Positions 11,495 through 24,000 of a stretch of 64,000 bases of DNA are shown here, in pieces. The notes beneath the pieces are model-generated. The model searched no databases. It was not told where the DNA came from and saw only the letters and a program-made list of their open reading frames with translations. The translations under genes were made by a program, and so were the position numbers. The DNA comes from Euleptes europaea (taxonomy: Eukaryota > Chordata > Lepidosauria > Squamata > Sphaerodactylidae), in assembly GCF_029931775.1 (NCBI RefSeq), contig NC_079312.1, positions 9,927,821 through 9,991,820 of the forward strand, given 5' to 3'. Every line of letters begins with the position of its first letter. The first letter of the stretch is position 1.

Positions 11495-12647
11495 CTGAAA
11501 GAGGAAAAGATGGCCCAGTTGATCATTGACTCCTGTCTCCGGGTATTCAAGAAAGAAAGAAGAATCCCACTGGCCAGCCAACTGATTAAAAGAATTATAT
11601 ACATCAGACCCACAGCAATGGCATTGTTTTTCAACATCTGAAAATCAGAATATACTGAAAGTCTCCAAGAAATACAAATTTAGAAAACTGCAAAGAACTG
11701 GGCTTCTCCTTGTCAAGTTCAATTAAACGAAACAAAAACAACCCCCATTTGACTGCAGAGTGGGTTCAAAAACAGGACTACCTTGCACGTGTAACTGCAG
11801 ACACAGAAAGAAACTGTAATTCCACAGAAGGTTTCTGCTTTAAACATAATTTTCTGCAGAGGCGTTCTGTGTTACTCTTAAACTTGTGTCCAGCTCTGAT
11901 AACATCAACTGGCCTAATTAGGGTCGTCCTGTCTTTTCTTCTCTTCCCCCCCTAACAATCCCAGGCCCTGTGATCCGCAGGGCTTGGTGGGGGAGAGACG
12001 CAGGGTCAAGAGCAGGAAGCTAGTAGTGCATCAGCTCAACGGATGTAAACTGCATACAAAAGAAACGGTTTAAGGGAAAGATTAACCTATGGCAGGAGAT
12101 TTACTGAATAAGGGGATTATTCTTATATATATAGAAGAAGACGAAAACTAAGAGTCTTGACATTGGCACCAGCCTCAGAATGACTGTGGGAGTCCCAGTG
12201 CCCAAAACCCAGGGGATGGAAACATCTTGGCCCAGATAAACAACAGAAAATCCCTCTAATATTTTTAGCAGGGAGCCTGAATCAGATCCCCTCCGGCTCC
12301 TTTGCAAAACTGAAGACCAGTGGCCGGTTCAGAGATCTTCTTGAGGATGCTGCTCACTGGGATCACACGCCAGGCAAAAGCAGCAACCGCATGCACAGGA
12401 AATGCAGCTAGCAGCATGCGGCCAAACCCCGGTGCATCGAGCCACGGGGGCCACGAACAGGCCACGAGCCCTGCGGGATCCCATCAGGGGTCCGTTGGGC
12501 TTTTGAGAACAAAATAAACCCAGGCTGGATGCAGAGAAAACTTCCTCCCTTCCGGCCCCCTCTTCCCCTTCCCCTCCGATTCACACGTGTCTTCTCTCCC
12601 CCTCTTCTTGCCCAAGATCTGCTGCATGCAACCCTCCACTGACTCAC
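11495..12647. other. Intron between leader a and KRAB a
   Basis: Non-coding sequence, paralogous to 36947-38241 over most of its length. The part at about 12310-12540 recurs twice in the next unit (37860-38090 and 45870-46085). Confidence 0.6.
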
Positions 12648-12731
12648 CTCCCCTGCAAAAGACATGCAAAAGCCAGATCCTCCCTCCAGCCGGGGGGGAC
12701 CAGAAAGGGGAGAGACCCCAAGGAGCTCCAT
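12648..12731 (-). CDS. Leader exon a (28 codons)
   Basis: The minus strand begins at an ATG (RC of 12729-12731) and encodes MELLGVSPLSGPPRLEGGSG plus FCMSFAGE, then the donor GTGAGTCAG in phase 0. The frame joins the KRAB a exon at 11494 exactly. The paralog at 38242-38322 has 27 codons with the same pattern, and leader b exons share M-E-x-x-G-x-S and the A-G-K/E end. It shows no signal peptide or known domain. It is probably the N-terminus of the KRAB protein, or partly 5' UTR if a different start is used. Confidence 0.6.
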
Positions 12732-12813
12732 TGTCCACAATGGTCCTTCTCCCTCTTTAAGAAGAGCCGCCCCATCCAACACGTGAGAAAGGCAGGGCTG
12801 AGATCAATGCTTC

Positions 12814-12840
12814 TTGCAAGGCCTTCTGGGAAACGTAGTT
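12814..12840 (-). promoter_or_regulatory. ZNF143/STAF-like promoter motif of leader a
   Basis: The minus strand reads AACTACGTTTCCCAGAAGGC followed by CTTGCAA. It lies about 85 bp upstream of the leader ATG, the same spacing as in the paralog at 38402. The surroundings are GC-rich (12540-13100), as at a promoter. Confidence 0.6.
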
Positions 12841-13316
12841 CCCTGCAACAACCAGACCCAGAACAGAAGTCCTGGGGAAGAGGAGGTTTCTTCTGGGTCG
12901 GTGTGGCCTCCTCTGACCGCCCCACTGCATGAGGAGAGGCCGGCTGGAGAGATGCTGCAAAAGTGACCCAAGGCGAAGGGGAAGGAGAAACCTCCTCTGC
13001 CTAAAAGTGTACAGTTGGTCACAGCACTTTGTTCTCCTGCTGGGAAGGACACTTTCCCAGGCATCGACATCCTGATGGGTGGGGTTGGCAGCTCTGGACG
13101 GGGAAGTGTCTGGAGATTGGGGAGGACATCAGTGGGCTACAGGGCCATGATGGAGCCCACCTTCCTATTTCTCCAGGCCCCACCTGGAGACTGGCAACGC
13201 CATTCAAGGGCCTGACACTTTTCCCAAGGGAGGGCAGGAAGGATGCCCTCTTTCTCTCCATAAACAACACAAATGCAACACAATAAATTGGGTATTATAT
13301 GCCTCACACCAGCATA

Positions 13317-13605
13317 TGGGTCCCTGATGCAGTGCCCGTGGGCGTCATGGTGCCTGCCAACAAATTTCTTCACACCCACCAAGTGTTTTTGGGAAATGGG
13401 CAGGGCCGCAGGAGGCTTTGGTACAGCGAGGCTTCTGGTTGGCCTTTGGAAGAGCTGATTGCTTGTGCAAGTTTTTAAAAACATTGCTATGGCACCGACT
13501 GCGACTACAGCACAAGGATCTTCGCTTTGTGACTGAAGATAAGTTGCAGCAGCAGCCACTTTGAGGCTGGCTCCGCCCCCTGTAGTAGCCATTTTGGGGT
13601 AGCCC
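13317..13605 (+). mobile_element. MITE-like repeat (hAT-like, non-autonomous)
   Basis: The phrases GCCCGTGGGCGTCATGGTGC, CACCCACCAAGTGTTTTTG and CTTCTGGTTGGCC recur in reverse orientation at about 45269-45605, and the right part recurs at 46118-46335. No coding sequence is present. The family name is from resemblance only. Confidence 0.5.
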
Positions 13606-13680
13606 CACCCAGAGGTTGGCAGCCCTAGCTTAAACCTAAAACCTTGCTGCGTTGTGGGTCAGTTGCTAGGGAGGGGACCC

Positions 13681-14108
13681 AAGCTGGAATTCAGTGCATA
13701 CCTAGCAGGGGATATGAAACGTCCAATGCCAAGATGTGGGGAGCGTAGCAATACCACCGGCATCCATAACCATCAGCATCCACCCGTCATGGCACAGACA
13801 TCCCTGTGACCGGCAGAGATAAAAGCGGCCAACCAAGGTGCCCTGATGCAGCCACAGATCGGCACACTGTTGCCCACAGGAAGGACACAGCAAGAGGGTG
13901 ATACAGGCATGAGTGGGAAGGGGCAGGATAAAGACCCACCAGGGAGCTCTGTGGAGGCAGGTTTGAGTCCCCCTCCTACAACCGTGTCCTTTATGGCAAG
14001 GCAGACTCACAAAAAAAGAAACGTGGTTGTCCCAACCACATCACCCCTGGCCCAGGCCTCTGTAGAACACTTGGCAGGGGCGGCCCTGACGGAAAACCAG
14101 AGTCATCC
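13681..14108. other. About 430 bp present here but absent from the paralogous position in the next unit
   Basis: The flanks (GGGGACCCA and AGGTGAGTGAATGC) are contiguous at 46385-46400. I see no target duplication or terminal repeats, so it is more likely deleted from the other copy than inserted here. Confidence 0.5.
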
Positions 14109-15061
14109 TCTCTTTTCGCAGGGATTCAGGTGAGTGAATGCGAGCAAGATGAGGGAGACCAGCTTTTTGCCCCCTTAAACGAACCTGCCTTTCCCTGGGG
14201 TAGTCCCTTGGTCTACCTGTTGCAGGTGCCAGGGACTGACGCTGGGCTCTTCTGCATGACGAACAGCTGCTCTAACACTCAGCCACCGCCCCTCCTTTGG
14301 GGGCAGCATACCTTTAAAGACCATTTGCTAGGGGCCAATAGTAGGGGAAGAATTGGACCTGTGTGGCCCTGCTTGCATGTCTTCTGGGGGGCTAACTGAC
14401 GGGCCCCTGTCGGAAAACGGATGCTGGAGCAGAGGGTCCTTTGGTCTCACCCAGCACGGTTGCTCTTCCCCTCACAAAGCTCTAGAGTTCACAGGGCAGG
14501 TTTCAGTCTCTCATTCCACTCACAGAGATGACTGAAGTGGGTGGGCTGCATTTAAAGCCCTGCCTGCCCCCTTCCCCTGCGGTTGCCAATTGCCTGGAGA
14601 GAAAATGTCCTGACCTTTTCACACCTCTCCTTTACCTGGCAAGGTGATCTCTCTCCATCCTAAGGAAAGCTTCAGCGTCCCATTTCTACACATGAAGTCT
14701 CTGCTAAAGGGACAGGATGTTTTCTTCCAGGCCTGTTGGCAACCACATCCTTCACCTAAGTTTTATGTTTGTAAATAAGCACATATTGGAAAGGCCTTGC
14801 CTGCTAACCCTCTGTACAAGGAAGCTGCTGTGAAAAGCAGGATCAGAAAAAATACTCAGCTGTGGGGAGCCGGGGGTGCCAGCTCCGGGGTGGGCAACTC
14901 CTGGAGATTTGGGGGTGGGGGTGCAGCCTGGGGAGGGTGGGGTTTGTGGAGGGGCTTCAGTGAGGTGAGAGACCCCTTTGGAAGAGTTATGCCTGCCAGA
15001 GACAGATGGACGGCCAGATGGAGCCTTATATTTAAGTAGAAGCAAAAACAGGAGGGGTACG
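14109..15061. other. Intergenic sequence with small repeats
   Basis: No gene is visible. 14109-14345 is paralogous to 46395-46610. About 14866-14990 holds a repeat with GGGCAACTCCTGGAGATTTG, a common short non-coding repeat style in lizard DNA. Confidence 0.5.
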
Positions 15062-15610
15062 TCCACTAAAAAAACTGGGAGTCAGAGCCTGAGACACAGT
15101 GGCTGTCGAGTCCTTGCTGAGTGAAAAGGACTTGTTTGCCTGGGGGTTGATTGCAGGCCCCACCCTGTGCTGTTGGCTGTTGAGAGGTGGGGCTGCGATC
15201 CTTTAAACTGCTAGGCTCCTCCTTGCCAGAGGCAGAGTGGGGTCAGAGCTGAGGCAGAAGTCAGAGCAGGAGACAGAGCTGCTGGCGAGGTTTGTTGGTT
15301 TCAGGTTAGATCAACACACCGAGGTATTTCCGGTGTGAAAAGATTCACTACGAGGGTGATGATGGATGCTCCCAAAACATTTCCAGTTACCTGAAGGAGT
15401 GTGCCATGTTTGTTTTTCTCCCTGAGGACAAGATGGACTTCACCTGCCACAAGTATAAATTGGTAGGTCTCTCAGAAGGTTCGGAGTCTGGAGGAGAGGA
15501 TTGCTACTTTCCATGGCATCCAAAAAGGGGAGGATTTTGTTAACAGAAGCCTGGAGGCCATGCATAAGGAAGGGGAGACTATTCAGAAGGTCAACAGTGG
15601 GGTTGCCTGC

Positions 15611-16071
15611 TGTCAGACTTCAGTACCTTGTTGCATCTCAGCAATAAACTTCACTCCAGGCGTTGCAGAGAGTTTTAAGATTTATTAAGAAAGCAAACGG
15701 GTCAGCATGTCTATACAAACTTAAGGTTAGAATGAACATTGGGGGAATAAAGGTCAACTTTATAGGGAACATACAATTGATTACATCATTGGTAAGACTT
15801 GAAAGGGTGACATACAGCAGAGTTGTTTAGAATTTCAAAGGACACAAGGTGACAACAAGGAAGTGTTCGCCGGTGATTGCTCACAGTAAGACTCCTGGTG
15901 GAATTGGTTAGTAAACGATCCGGCGATCACTCGGGCTCCCAGGCAATGTTCCGTGGCGGTAGAGACCTTACAGCGGATCTCTAGTGAAATGCAAATGCCT
16001 GGCGAACAAAGGAATGGGAACGGGGGGTGGTGGTGGTGGTGGTGGTGGAAAGGAGCCGGTGCTCGCTGACA
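15611..16071 (-). mobile_element. Solo LTR, fossil, nested in CR1 ORF1
   Basis: The ends are TGTCAGAC and CGCTGACA, with a 4-bp target repeat CTGC on each side (15607-15610 and 16072-16075). A polyadenylation signal AATAAA lies on the minus strand, which sets the orientation. A (GGT)n run is at about 16026-16048. The paralogous CR1 at 47606-51876 lacks it, so it inserted after the unit duplication. Only the LTR is left, without an internal region. Confidence 0.75.
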
Positions 16072-16096
16072 CTGCCCTTAGGGGACACCACAGAAC

Positions 16097-17104
16097 TGAA
16101 GCGGGTCAGTGCCTTTCAGTGCCTACGCTCTTAGAACTGACCCCTTCCTGAGAAGTGGTATGTTATCTGATTCAGTTGGTCACCTACTAAGCAGGACTCA
16201 ATTTACTCACAAAAGTAAGTCTTTATTGAATAGCTTCAATGTAATATATGTGTATATGCCAGTATTACAAAGTCTTAAAAGCAGTAATAATGTATACAAA
16301 AATGCAAGCAAGTTCGATTTAGTTTTAAAATCCAATACTTAAAATATAACAGTTAAAGAAGTCTGATTTAGTTAAAAGAATCTGATTCACACTATCTAGA
16401 ATAGTATATAAGTAAATCCATACATACCAAAAGCCAATCCCTTCTGAGATTCTCTTAGTCCAAAGACTTAGAGAGATCTAATTTTCTAGCCTTTCCTTTA
16501 TTTATACTGTCAAAAGTCACCTATTTACGACTTGGTATTTTTTTTACGACACATCTTCTGTAGCTGCAAGTTTCCTGCAGACTACCATAGAAGGATTTCC
16601 TCTTCCAGCAGGTTATTTGCTGGTCATAGCTATTTCCTAGACAGTCAGTTTTTAGTTTTGTTATATCTCTATAATGATTAATTTTACCAACATCTTCATC
16701 TCCTAAAGAACACAATAAAAATGAATAGATTTTCAATATTCTACTACAACTCCTTCATATTTAAACCTTAAAACCCAGTATAACATTTATACAACACCAT
16801 TAGGTAATGTTTCAGACAGCTGCAGCTGACCAAGTCACTCTATGCAGTCATTATTAGTAAACAGATCGGCTAAATACGGTTTGTTAAATACGACAGCGTA
16901 AATAACCAAAAGATAGTTTAAATACGTCCTTATTCTTAGAAGACAAAAAGAGTCTTTTGGCCAGGCGTGTCTAGGCTTGTCCAATTTTAAATGACAGACA
17001 AGCCTCTAACGGCTTTTCATGAAAAATAAGATTTTACATTGAAGATTTCTGCATATGTACAACCCGAATACAACAGTTCATATGTTCTAATATGTCAAAG
17101 CCTG
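16097..17104 (-). mobile_element. Solo LTR, fossil, nested in CR1 ORF1 (shared with the next unit)
   Basis: This is a paralog of the LTR at 48214-49165, where both ends and a 4-bp target repeat are clear. On the minus strand an AATAAA lies near 16220. The insertion predates the unit duplication because both units have it at the same CR1 position. Confidence 0.7.
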
Positions 17105-19393
17105 TATGTCCCCAAAGGTGTTGAGCCAGATGGTACTCTGTGCCATTAGAACTCAGGAATAGATTCCAGGTCCTTGCGGGGGCAGAGGAGCTGGAAACGC
17201 TGCCAGCAGAAGAATCACAAGCACAAGGAAGACAGAGGGAGGAGAATAGGGAGACATGAAGAAATAGCACCGGAAGGGAAAGAAAGGTGTTGGTTGTTGG
17301 TGACTCCCTGTTGAGGGGTATAGAATGTCATGTGTCCAGGCCTGACTCCATGGTCCGAGAGGTGTGTTGCTTGCCAGGGGCAAAAATTAAAGATATTGTA
17401 GAGCAGATACCAAAACTGGCCACACCTCAACTTCATTACCCATTTGTGATGGTCCATGTGGAAACCAACGACACAGCCATGAACACCATCAAAAACGTTA
17501 AGACTGACTATGAAGCTCTCAGGAGGAAGCAAAAAGGGAAAAGGCCAAGTGATGTTCTCTTCAGTCCTTCCTGTCAGAGGAAGGGGAATATGACAGGAAC
17601 ATAAGATAATGAAGGTGAACCACTGGCTGCATTGGTGGTGCAGGCAGGAGCGATTTGGATTCTGGGACCATGGGCTGGGTTTTCTGGACGACAACCTACT
17701 CGCATGCGATGGAATTCACCTTTCAAGGTCAGGGAAGAATGTTTTGGGAAGAAACCTGGGGAGATTCTTCAAGAGGGCTTTAAATCAATACCGCAAGGGA
17801 CAGGAGAGGATCAACATAGGGATTTAAATAGCCATACTTGACTTAATATTGACCAACAGGCAAGAGATGGTAGATGTGGTAAAGGTGGTGGGGACCTTAG
17901 GGAGAAGTGATCATGTCCTCCTAGAATTCGTTTTGTTGTGGGGGACCAAGGAAGTTCATAGCCACCCACGCCTGTTTGATTTTGGTAGGGCAGATTTTTA
18001 ATAAACTCAGAGGCCTAATGAGAATAATTCCATGGGCAAGACTGCTAGAAGGGAAAGGAGGAAGGAAAGGGTGGGCTCTCCTAAAATATGAGCTCTTGGA
18101 AGCTCAAGCCTTCACTATTCCAACAAGAAAGAAACATGGTAGGGGTTCAAAGAAGCCAGTGTGGATGAACAGAGAACTCCATGATGAGCAAATGGAGAAA
18201 AGAGGAAATGTTCAGGAAATGGAGGCAAGAACATACCTCTAAAGAAGAGTATCTGCGGGTTGCTAGGCACTGTAGGTCAGCCATCAGAGAGGCCAACGCT
18301 CAAAGTGAGCGGAGGCTGGCCAGGGAGGCTCGCTACAACAAGAAAACTTTCTTTAGATATGTGAGGAGAAAACGCAAGGGAAAAGAGGCTATAGGCACAC
18401 TGTTGGGTGAAAATGGAGAAATTGTAACAGAGGACAGAAAGCAGAAAGGCTCAATACCTACTTTGCCTCAGTTTTCCCCTGAAAAAGAGAACAGGCTCAT
18501 CAAGGGATAATAGTAGGCAAGGCAAGTTATCAGGGCTGCTGGTTGACATGAACAAAGACAAGCACCCGGCTGCATTGGATGAGTACAAATCTCCCGGGCC
18601 GGACGGTGTGCCGCCGAGAGTGCTCAAAGAACTTTCTAGAGAGCTTGCAGAGCCTTTGTCCATCATCTTCCAGACCTCTTGGAGGACAGGAGACATGCCA
18701 CGAGACTGGAGGAGGGCGAATGTTATCCCTATTTTCAAAAAAGGAAAGAGGGACGACCCAGGAAACTACAGGCCAGTCAGTTTGACCTCTATCCCAGGGA
18801 AAATAATGGGAGAAGATATTAAAGAGATCAATCTACAAGCATCAGAAGGACAACCTGGAGATCCAGGGAAGTCAGCACAGATTTGTCCCCAACAGGTCCT
18901 GCCAGACCAACGTCGTTTTATTAGTTTGAGTGACGAGCTTACTGGATTGAGGAATTGTGGTAAATGCTGTTTACCTGGATTTCAGTAATGTTCTAACTGC
19001 TAAACTAGAGGACTGTGGACTAGACTCTGGGATAGTGAGGGAGTTGGGCATGTTTAGTCTGGAGAAGAGGAGGTTGAGGGGAAACATGATTGCTCTCTTT
19101 AAATATTTGAAAGGCTGCCACTTAGAGGAGGACAAGGAGCTGTTCCTGTTGGCAGCAGAGGATAGGACTCAGAATTATGCGTTTAAATTGAGGGTGAAAA
19201 GGTACCAGCTGGATATTAGGGGGGAAAAAATTAAATCAGCTACCCAGGGAGGTGGTGAGCTCCCTATCACTGGCAGTCTTTAAGCAGAGGCTGGACAAGC
19301 ATGTCACGGATGCTCTAGACTGATGCTGCATTGAGAAGGAGGTTGGACTAGATGGCCTGTATGGCTCCTTCCAACTCTTATCATTTTATGATT

Positions 19394-21210
19394 CTATGTG
19401 TGAATCTTTTGGTGTGTAGTTAGATGGCAATTATGAGAGAAGCACTTTCCACACTCCAAGCATTTATACGGCTTCTGCCCTGTGTGAACCCTTTGATGTT
19501 TACTTAGGGCGCCATTCTGAGAGAAGCTCTTACCACACTCCCAGCATGTATATGGCTTCTCCCCTGTGTGAACCTTTCGATGTGCAGTTAGACTGCCATT
19601 CCGAGAGAAGCATTTTCCACACTCCAAGCATTTGTATGGCTTCTCCCCTGTGTGAGTCTTTTGATGTGCAGTAAGGTGGGTATTGTGAGAGAAGCACTTT
19701 CCACACTCCAAGCATTTATACGGCTTCTCTCCTGTGTGAATCTTTTGATGACTAGTTAGGTTTCTATTATCAGAGAAGCACTTTCCACACTCCAAGCATT
19801 TATATGGCTTCTCCCCTGTATGAACCCTTTCATGTGTAGTTAGGTTTCTATTATGAGAGAAGCACTTTCCACACTCCAAGCATTTATACGGCTTCTCCCC
19901 TGTGTGAGTCTTTTGATGTGCAGTAAGGTGGCTATTGTAAGAGAAGCACTTTCCACACTCCAAGCATTTATACGGCTTCTCTCCAGTGTGAATCTTTTGA
20001 TGTCTAGTTAGGACGCTATATTCAGAGAAGCATTTTCCACACTCCAAGCATTTATATGGCTTCTCCCCTGTATGAACCCTTTCATGTATAGTTAGGTTGC
20101 TATTATGAGAAAAGCATTTTCCACACTCCAAGCATTTATACGGCTTCCACGCTGTGTGAACCCTTTGATGTTTACTTAGGCCGCCATTCTGAGAGAAGCA
20201 CTTTCCACATTCCAAACATTTATATGGCTTTTCCCCTGTGTGAACCTTTTGGTGTCTAAGTAGGTAACCATTCTGAGAGAAGCACTTTCCACACTCCAAG
20301 CATCTATATAGCTTCTCCCCTATGTGAATCTTCTCATGTGCAGTTAGACTACCATTCTGAGAGAAGCACTTTCCACACTTTAAGCATTTATATGGCTTCT
20401 CCCCTGTGTGAGTCTTTTCATGTGCAGTAAGATTGCCATTCTGAAAGAAGCACTTTCCACACTCCAAGCATTTATACGGCTTCTTCCCTGTATGAATCCT
20501 TTCATGTGTCCTTAGGCTCTGAGTATGAGAGAAGCACTTTCCACACGCCAAGCATTTATATGGCTTCTCCCCTGTGTGAGTCTTCTCATGTGAAGTTAGA
20601 CCACCATTCTGAGAGAAGCACTTTCCACACTTTAAGCATTTATACGGCTTCTGCCCTGTGTGAACCCTCTGATGTGTAGTCAGGTTGCTATTACCAGAGA
20701 AGCACTTTCCACACTCCCAGCATATATATGGCTTCTGCCCTGTGTGAACCTTTCGATGTGCAGTTAGACTACCATTCCGAGAGAAGCACTTTCCACACTC
20801 CATGCATTTATATGGCTTCTCCCCTGAGTGTATCCTTTCATGTGTTTTTAGTGCACTACTGCAGCTGAAGCTCCTTTCACATTCCAAACATTTATACGTT
20901 TTCCAGTATGTTGTAATGGGAAGACATGTTTTAACACCGAAATTGCAGCTCAACCCATTCTTCTCCATCGAACCCTTATGCCTTATCTTTCTTTTGCGTG
21001 TCTCATTTTGGGTGGAGACCTCTGGCTTATTTGTGCTCTGACAGCCAACCAATTCCTTCCTCTTCTTCTCTTTTACTTTCCATTTCTTTCTGCAGTCCTT
21101 CTTTGGTACTGTTTGATTTCCAGATTTCACTTCCACCTGCTGATCTTTATCTTTGTCCAAAGCTCTCCTTCCTAATTCCTTTTCATTCAGCATCTTCCTC
21201 ACATCTGCAA
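19394..21210 (-). CDS. C2H2 zinc-finger exon, 18 fingers (unit B, KRAB-ZNF)
   Basis: On the minus strand the exon opens after the acceptor CTCTCATGCAG in phase 1, which matches the phase-1 end of the KRAB-A exons. A basic spacer of about 115 residues comes first (for example [15 protein letters not shown]), then 18 tandem C2H2 fingers with HTGEKPYKC linkers, the last ending HQKIHT and a TAG stop. Sixteen of the 18 fingers carry an extra Cys (CGKCF) where Ser or Ala is usual. The helix residues vary (for example RNGSLTA, HNSNLTI, DNRNLTS), as in a DNA-binding array. The stop codon is formed at the junction with the CR1 tail, so the array may be shorter than its ancestor. Together with leader b 34184-34104 and KRAB b 33686-33557 it would give about 675 residues. 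The likely role is a sequence-specific nuclear repressor. The DNA target is unknown. Confidence 0.9.
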
Positions 21211-22354
21211 CTGCATGAGAGATAGAAATTAAGTAAGAATGAACCGACCCCAAAAACCAGTAATCAGGTAAAGTCAGTAGTGAATGGCATTTCCTATAAT
21301 GGAAGCCACAGTCCTAGACAAATGTCAGCAAACTTTAACCACACACTAGGATGACTTCGAAAAAGAGAAAAAAGATGACCAAAAGAAGGGGCAGAAAGCT
21401 GCTCTTGAGACCACATTAAGGTTAGTATTTTTTCTGGTGCTTATTCAGGAAACATAAAGAAAGGGAACAGGGAAAGAAATGGGGTTTTTTTTTTAATCAT
21501 GACAAAAGGAATGAAAGAAGATGGCCTGAGAATTGTCCGGCTGTCCTCGGCCAGGGCTTTCTCGGCCTTGCCCAGGACTGATGGGACTCCCTCTCAGAGG
21601 AGACCAGGACCCTACGGGACCTGTCACAGTTCTGCAGGGCCTGTAAAACTGAGATGCTCTGCCAGGCCTATGTTTGAGGGCTGAAATGTTTTACACAAAG
21701 CTGGCCTCCCTACCTCCCCTGACGTTCTTCCTACCAGCTAAGTGGGGGAGCCTGACCGCCTTTTCAGGTTGGCCAAAGTCCTATTATTGAAAAAGAGTAC
21801 CACTGATGTTATATTTCAATCTGGAACTATTGTTTTTAAATTAATGATGTATTGAATTTATTGTGTTATTATGTTTTAATGATATCACGGATGTTAGTCG
21901 CCCTGAGCCTGGCTTTCGCCAGGATAGAGGGCAAGATACAAATCTAAATCTAAATAAATCAAATAAACAAATCTAGAGATTGAAGACATGGACAGACAAG
22001 GTGGCTCTTTCTACAAACCTGGAAAATGATCTAGGCTTGCAGAAAAATCTGGCGAAAAGAAACATTGGGGCGTAGAACATCCCAAAATAATAGAAGTAGC
22101 ACCTGTAACATAAGACACACATGCCTTCAGTGGCCATTGCAAGGCTATCACTCAGTACTGTCAGCCTTCAAGCCTTGGTTTCTGTCAGTTAGAGGCACAG
22201 GCAGGCAACAGTGCCCAGCCAGCACCACACAACTGGGCCCAGCCTAGCAGCTGAGCAGGCACATTACTAGGCCAGATTTCTCCCAGGTAGAAGGAAAGCT
22301 GAAGAAGGGGAGAATAAAGGTAGGTTGGCTGGTAGGTGGGAAAGAGAGATGAAT
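21211..22354. other. Intron between the finger exon and KRAB b, left part
   Basis: Non-coding, paralogous to 54117-55280 with high identity by eye (shared phrases such as GTTAGTCGCCCTGAGCCTGG). It stops at the L1 insertion point. Confidence 0.65.
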
Positions 22355-24000
22355 GGGACGACTTCCGGTGATGAGCTGATCTCAAGTACACGTCCCCAGG
22401 GGAAGCTCCCAGGGGGAATCCAAGTTATGTTTAATTTGGTGTGTTTTTAACACACCAACCCGGTCCTAAACGGCGGACTGGGATGCGGGAATTGCTCTGC
22501 AGCCTGAAGATAGCGGTGTGACTTCTGCACTCTCCGAGGGAGCTTTTTTAAGTCCCCTGGAGGTGTGGATGTTTGTCCCGCTAGCCATCGAGGGGAGAAG
22601 GCACCGCCGCAAGCGTCTCTTTGGCTTTAGACTTGGATCTCCATCACCTATCACCAATCTATGAACTACTCAAGGAAGAAATACCCCACTCTTGGAAATC
22701 TGCGTGAGTACCAAGAATACTTTTGATTTGACCAAGAACAAAAGACCAACCTGCTTAACAGAGGTAACCAAGAGCTCCGCATTCTTCCCCCCTATTGTAC
22801 AAAATGATTTCCGTTAAGATAAGTCATCAGATGAAGCGACAAGGATCTTATCAACTTGATCGGCAGGTAGACTAAACAACTTAAGTTTTTGATGGACGTG
22901 GCAAGCACCAATGAGACTCTGTAACGTTTGAGGGGAAAGGAGGAATATATCTCTCCCTCCCCTTGGTCACATTGCCGTTTCCGGGCCAAGAGGTTTGCCA
23001 GCCACGTCTTGAAAATTTGCTTTGAAGTACCGGAAAACACCAAGGAACTCCGCTCTATTGTATGGCATCTGCTATTATCGGAAATAAAGGAAGAACAGAA
23101 GCGAGCAGGACTGGAAGGGATCTCCTTTTGGTGTACCAAATAACAGGTCAGTTCGCAGAAAAAGGGGACGACGGAGGGTCCGCAACAGCATCGTTTCCGG
23201 CTAACTTCTACTTCCTGTTACTTGCCAATCTAGAGTGGCCGGAAAAAACTTGTTGGTACTTCAAATTTTCAAAACTTATTTCTACCCACTTTATGAAGTT
23301 TTTTTGGGAAATAACTTAGCGACTATGCTCAGCATGAGTTAATAGATCACCTATACCCTGCAAAAGTGACTTTTTAAGACCGCCTAGTTTCGTTGAAAAA
23401 AGCACTGACCATAAATGTCATCGACTCGCCAAAGGTCTGGATCATTTCACACAGTATCACCTGCAACATCCAAAATCAAGGAATCTTCGCAAGAAGCAAA
23501 CATGGAGAAAATTGCAAGAAATGTTTACTAAGCAAAATGAGACTTTTGCTAAACAACACGAACAGCTGTTTAAACAGCAGGAGCAGATGTCCAAGCAGAT
23601 GGAACAGATGACAACTATGATGATTAATTTAACTCAGACAATGACTCAAAAAATGACTGAACTGGCAGATGACCTTAAGGAAGTTAAAACCCAAGTCAAT
23701 ACCATCAAATCAGATGTGAAGACATTGGATGGAACACTAAAGAAAGTGGTGGAAGACCAGAAGGATGTTAAAAAGAAGGTGGATAGCCATGAGAGGCAAA
23801 TAGACGTTATTCTGGTTCAAGAAGACACAGTGAAAGACCAATTGGCTATGATGGACATGAAAATCAGAGAATCCAATCTACGAATACGTACCTTGCATGT
23901 AGATGTGGGTGATACCAGAGCAGCATTGATAAGGAACCTGGCAGAGTTAACCCATATCAAAGAACAGGAATTGGATGATGCAGTGAACAGAATTTACAGG

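Larger units (their letters stand above)
15062..19390 (+). mobile_element. CR1 LINE, nearly full span but internally deleted, with two nested LTR insertions
   Basis: The order is 5' region (15062-15300), the ORF1 N-terminal part (through about 15610), two inserted LTRs, then the ORF1 esterase domain. That domain shows VVGDSLLRGIE (the GDSL box, near 17287) and DGIHLSRSGKN (the Asp-x-x-His box, near 17709). The ORF2 part begins inside the endonuclease. Compared with the copy at 47606, about 0.5 kb of endonuclease is missing near 17828. Reverse transcriptase follows with SPGPDGVPPRVLKELSREL and DDPGNYRPVSLTSIPGK (18590-18800). The catalytic YADD segment is absent, as in the paralog. The 3' end TTATGATTCTATG abuts the zinc-finger exon directly. 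Confidence 0.85.
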
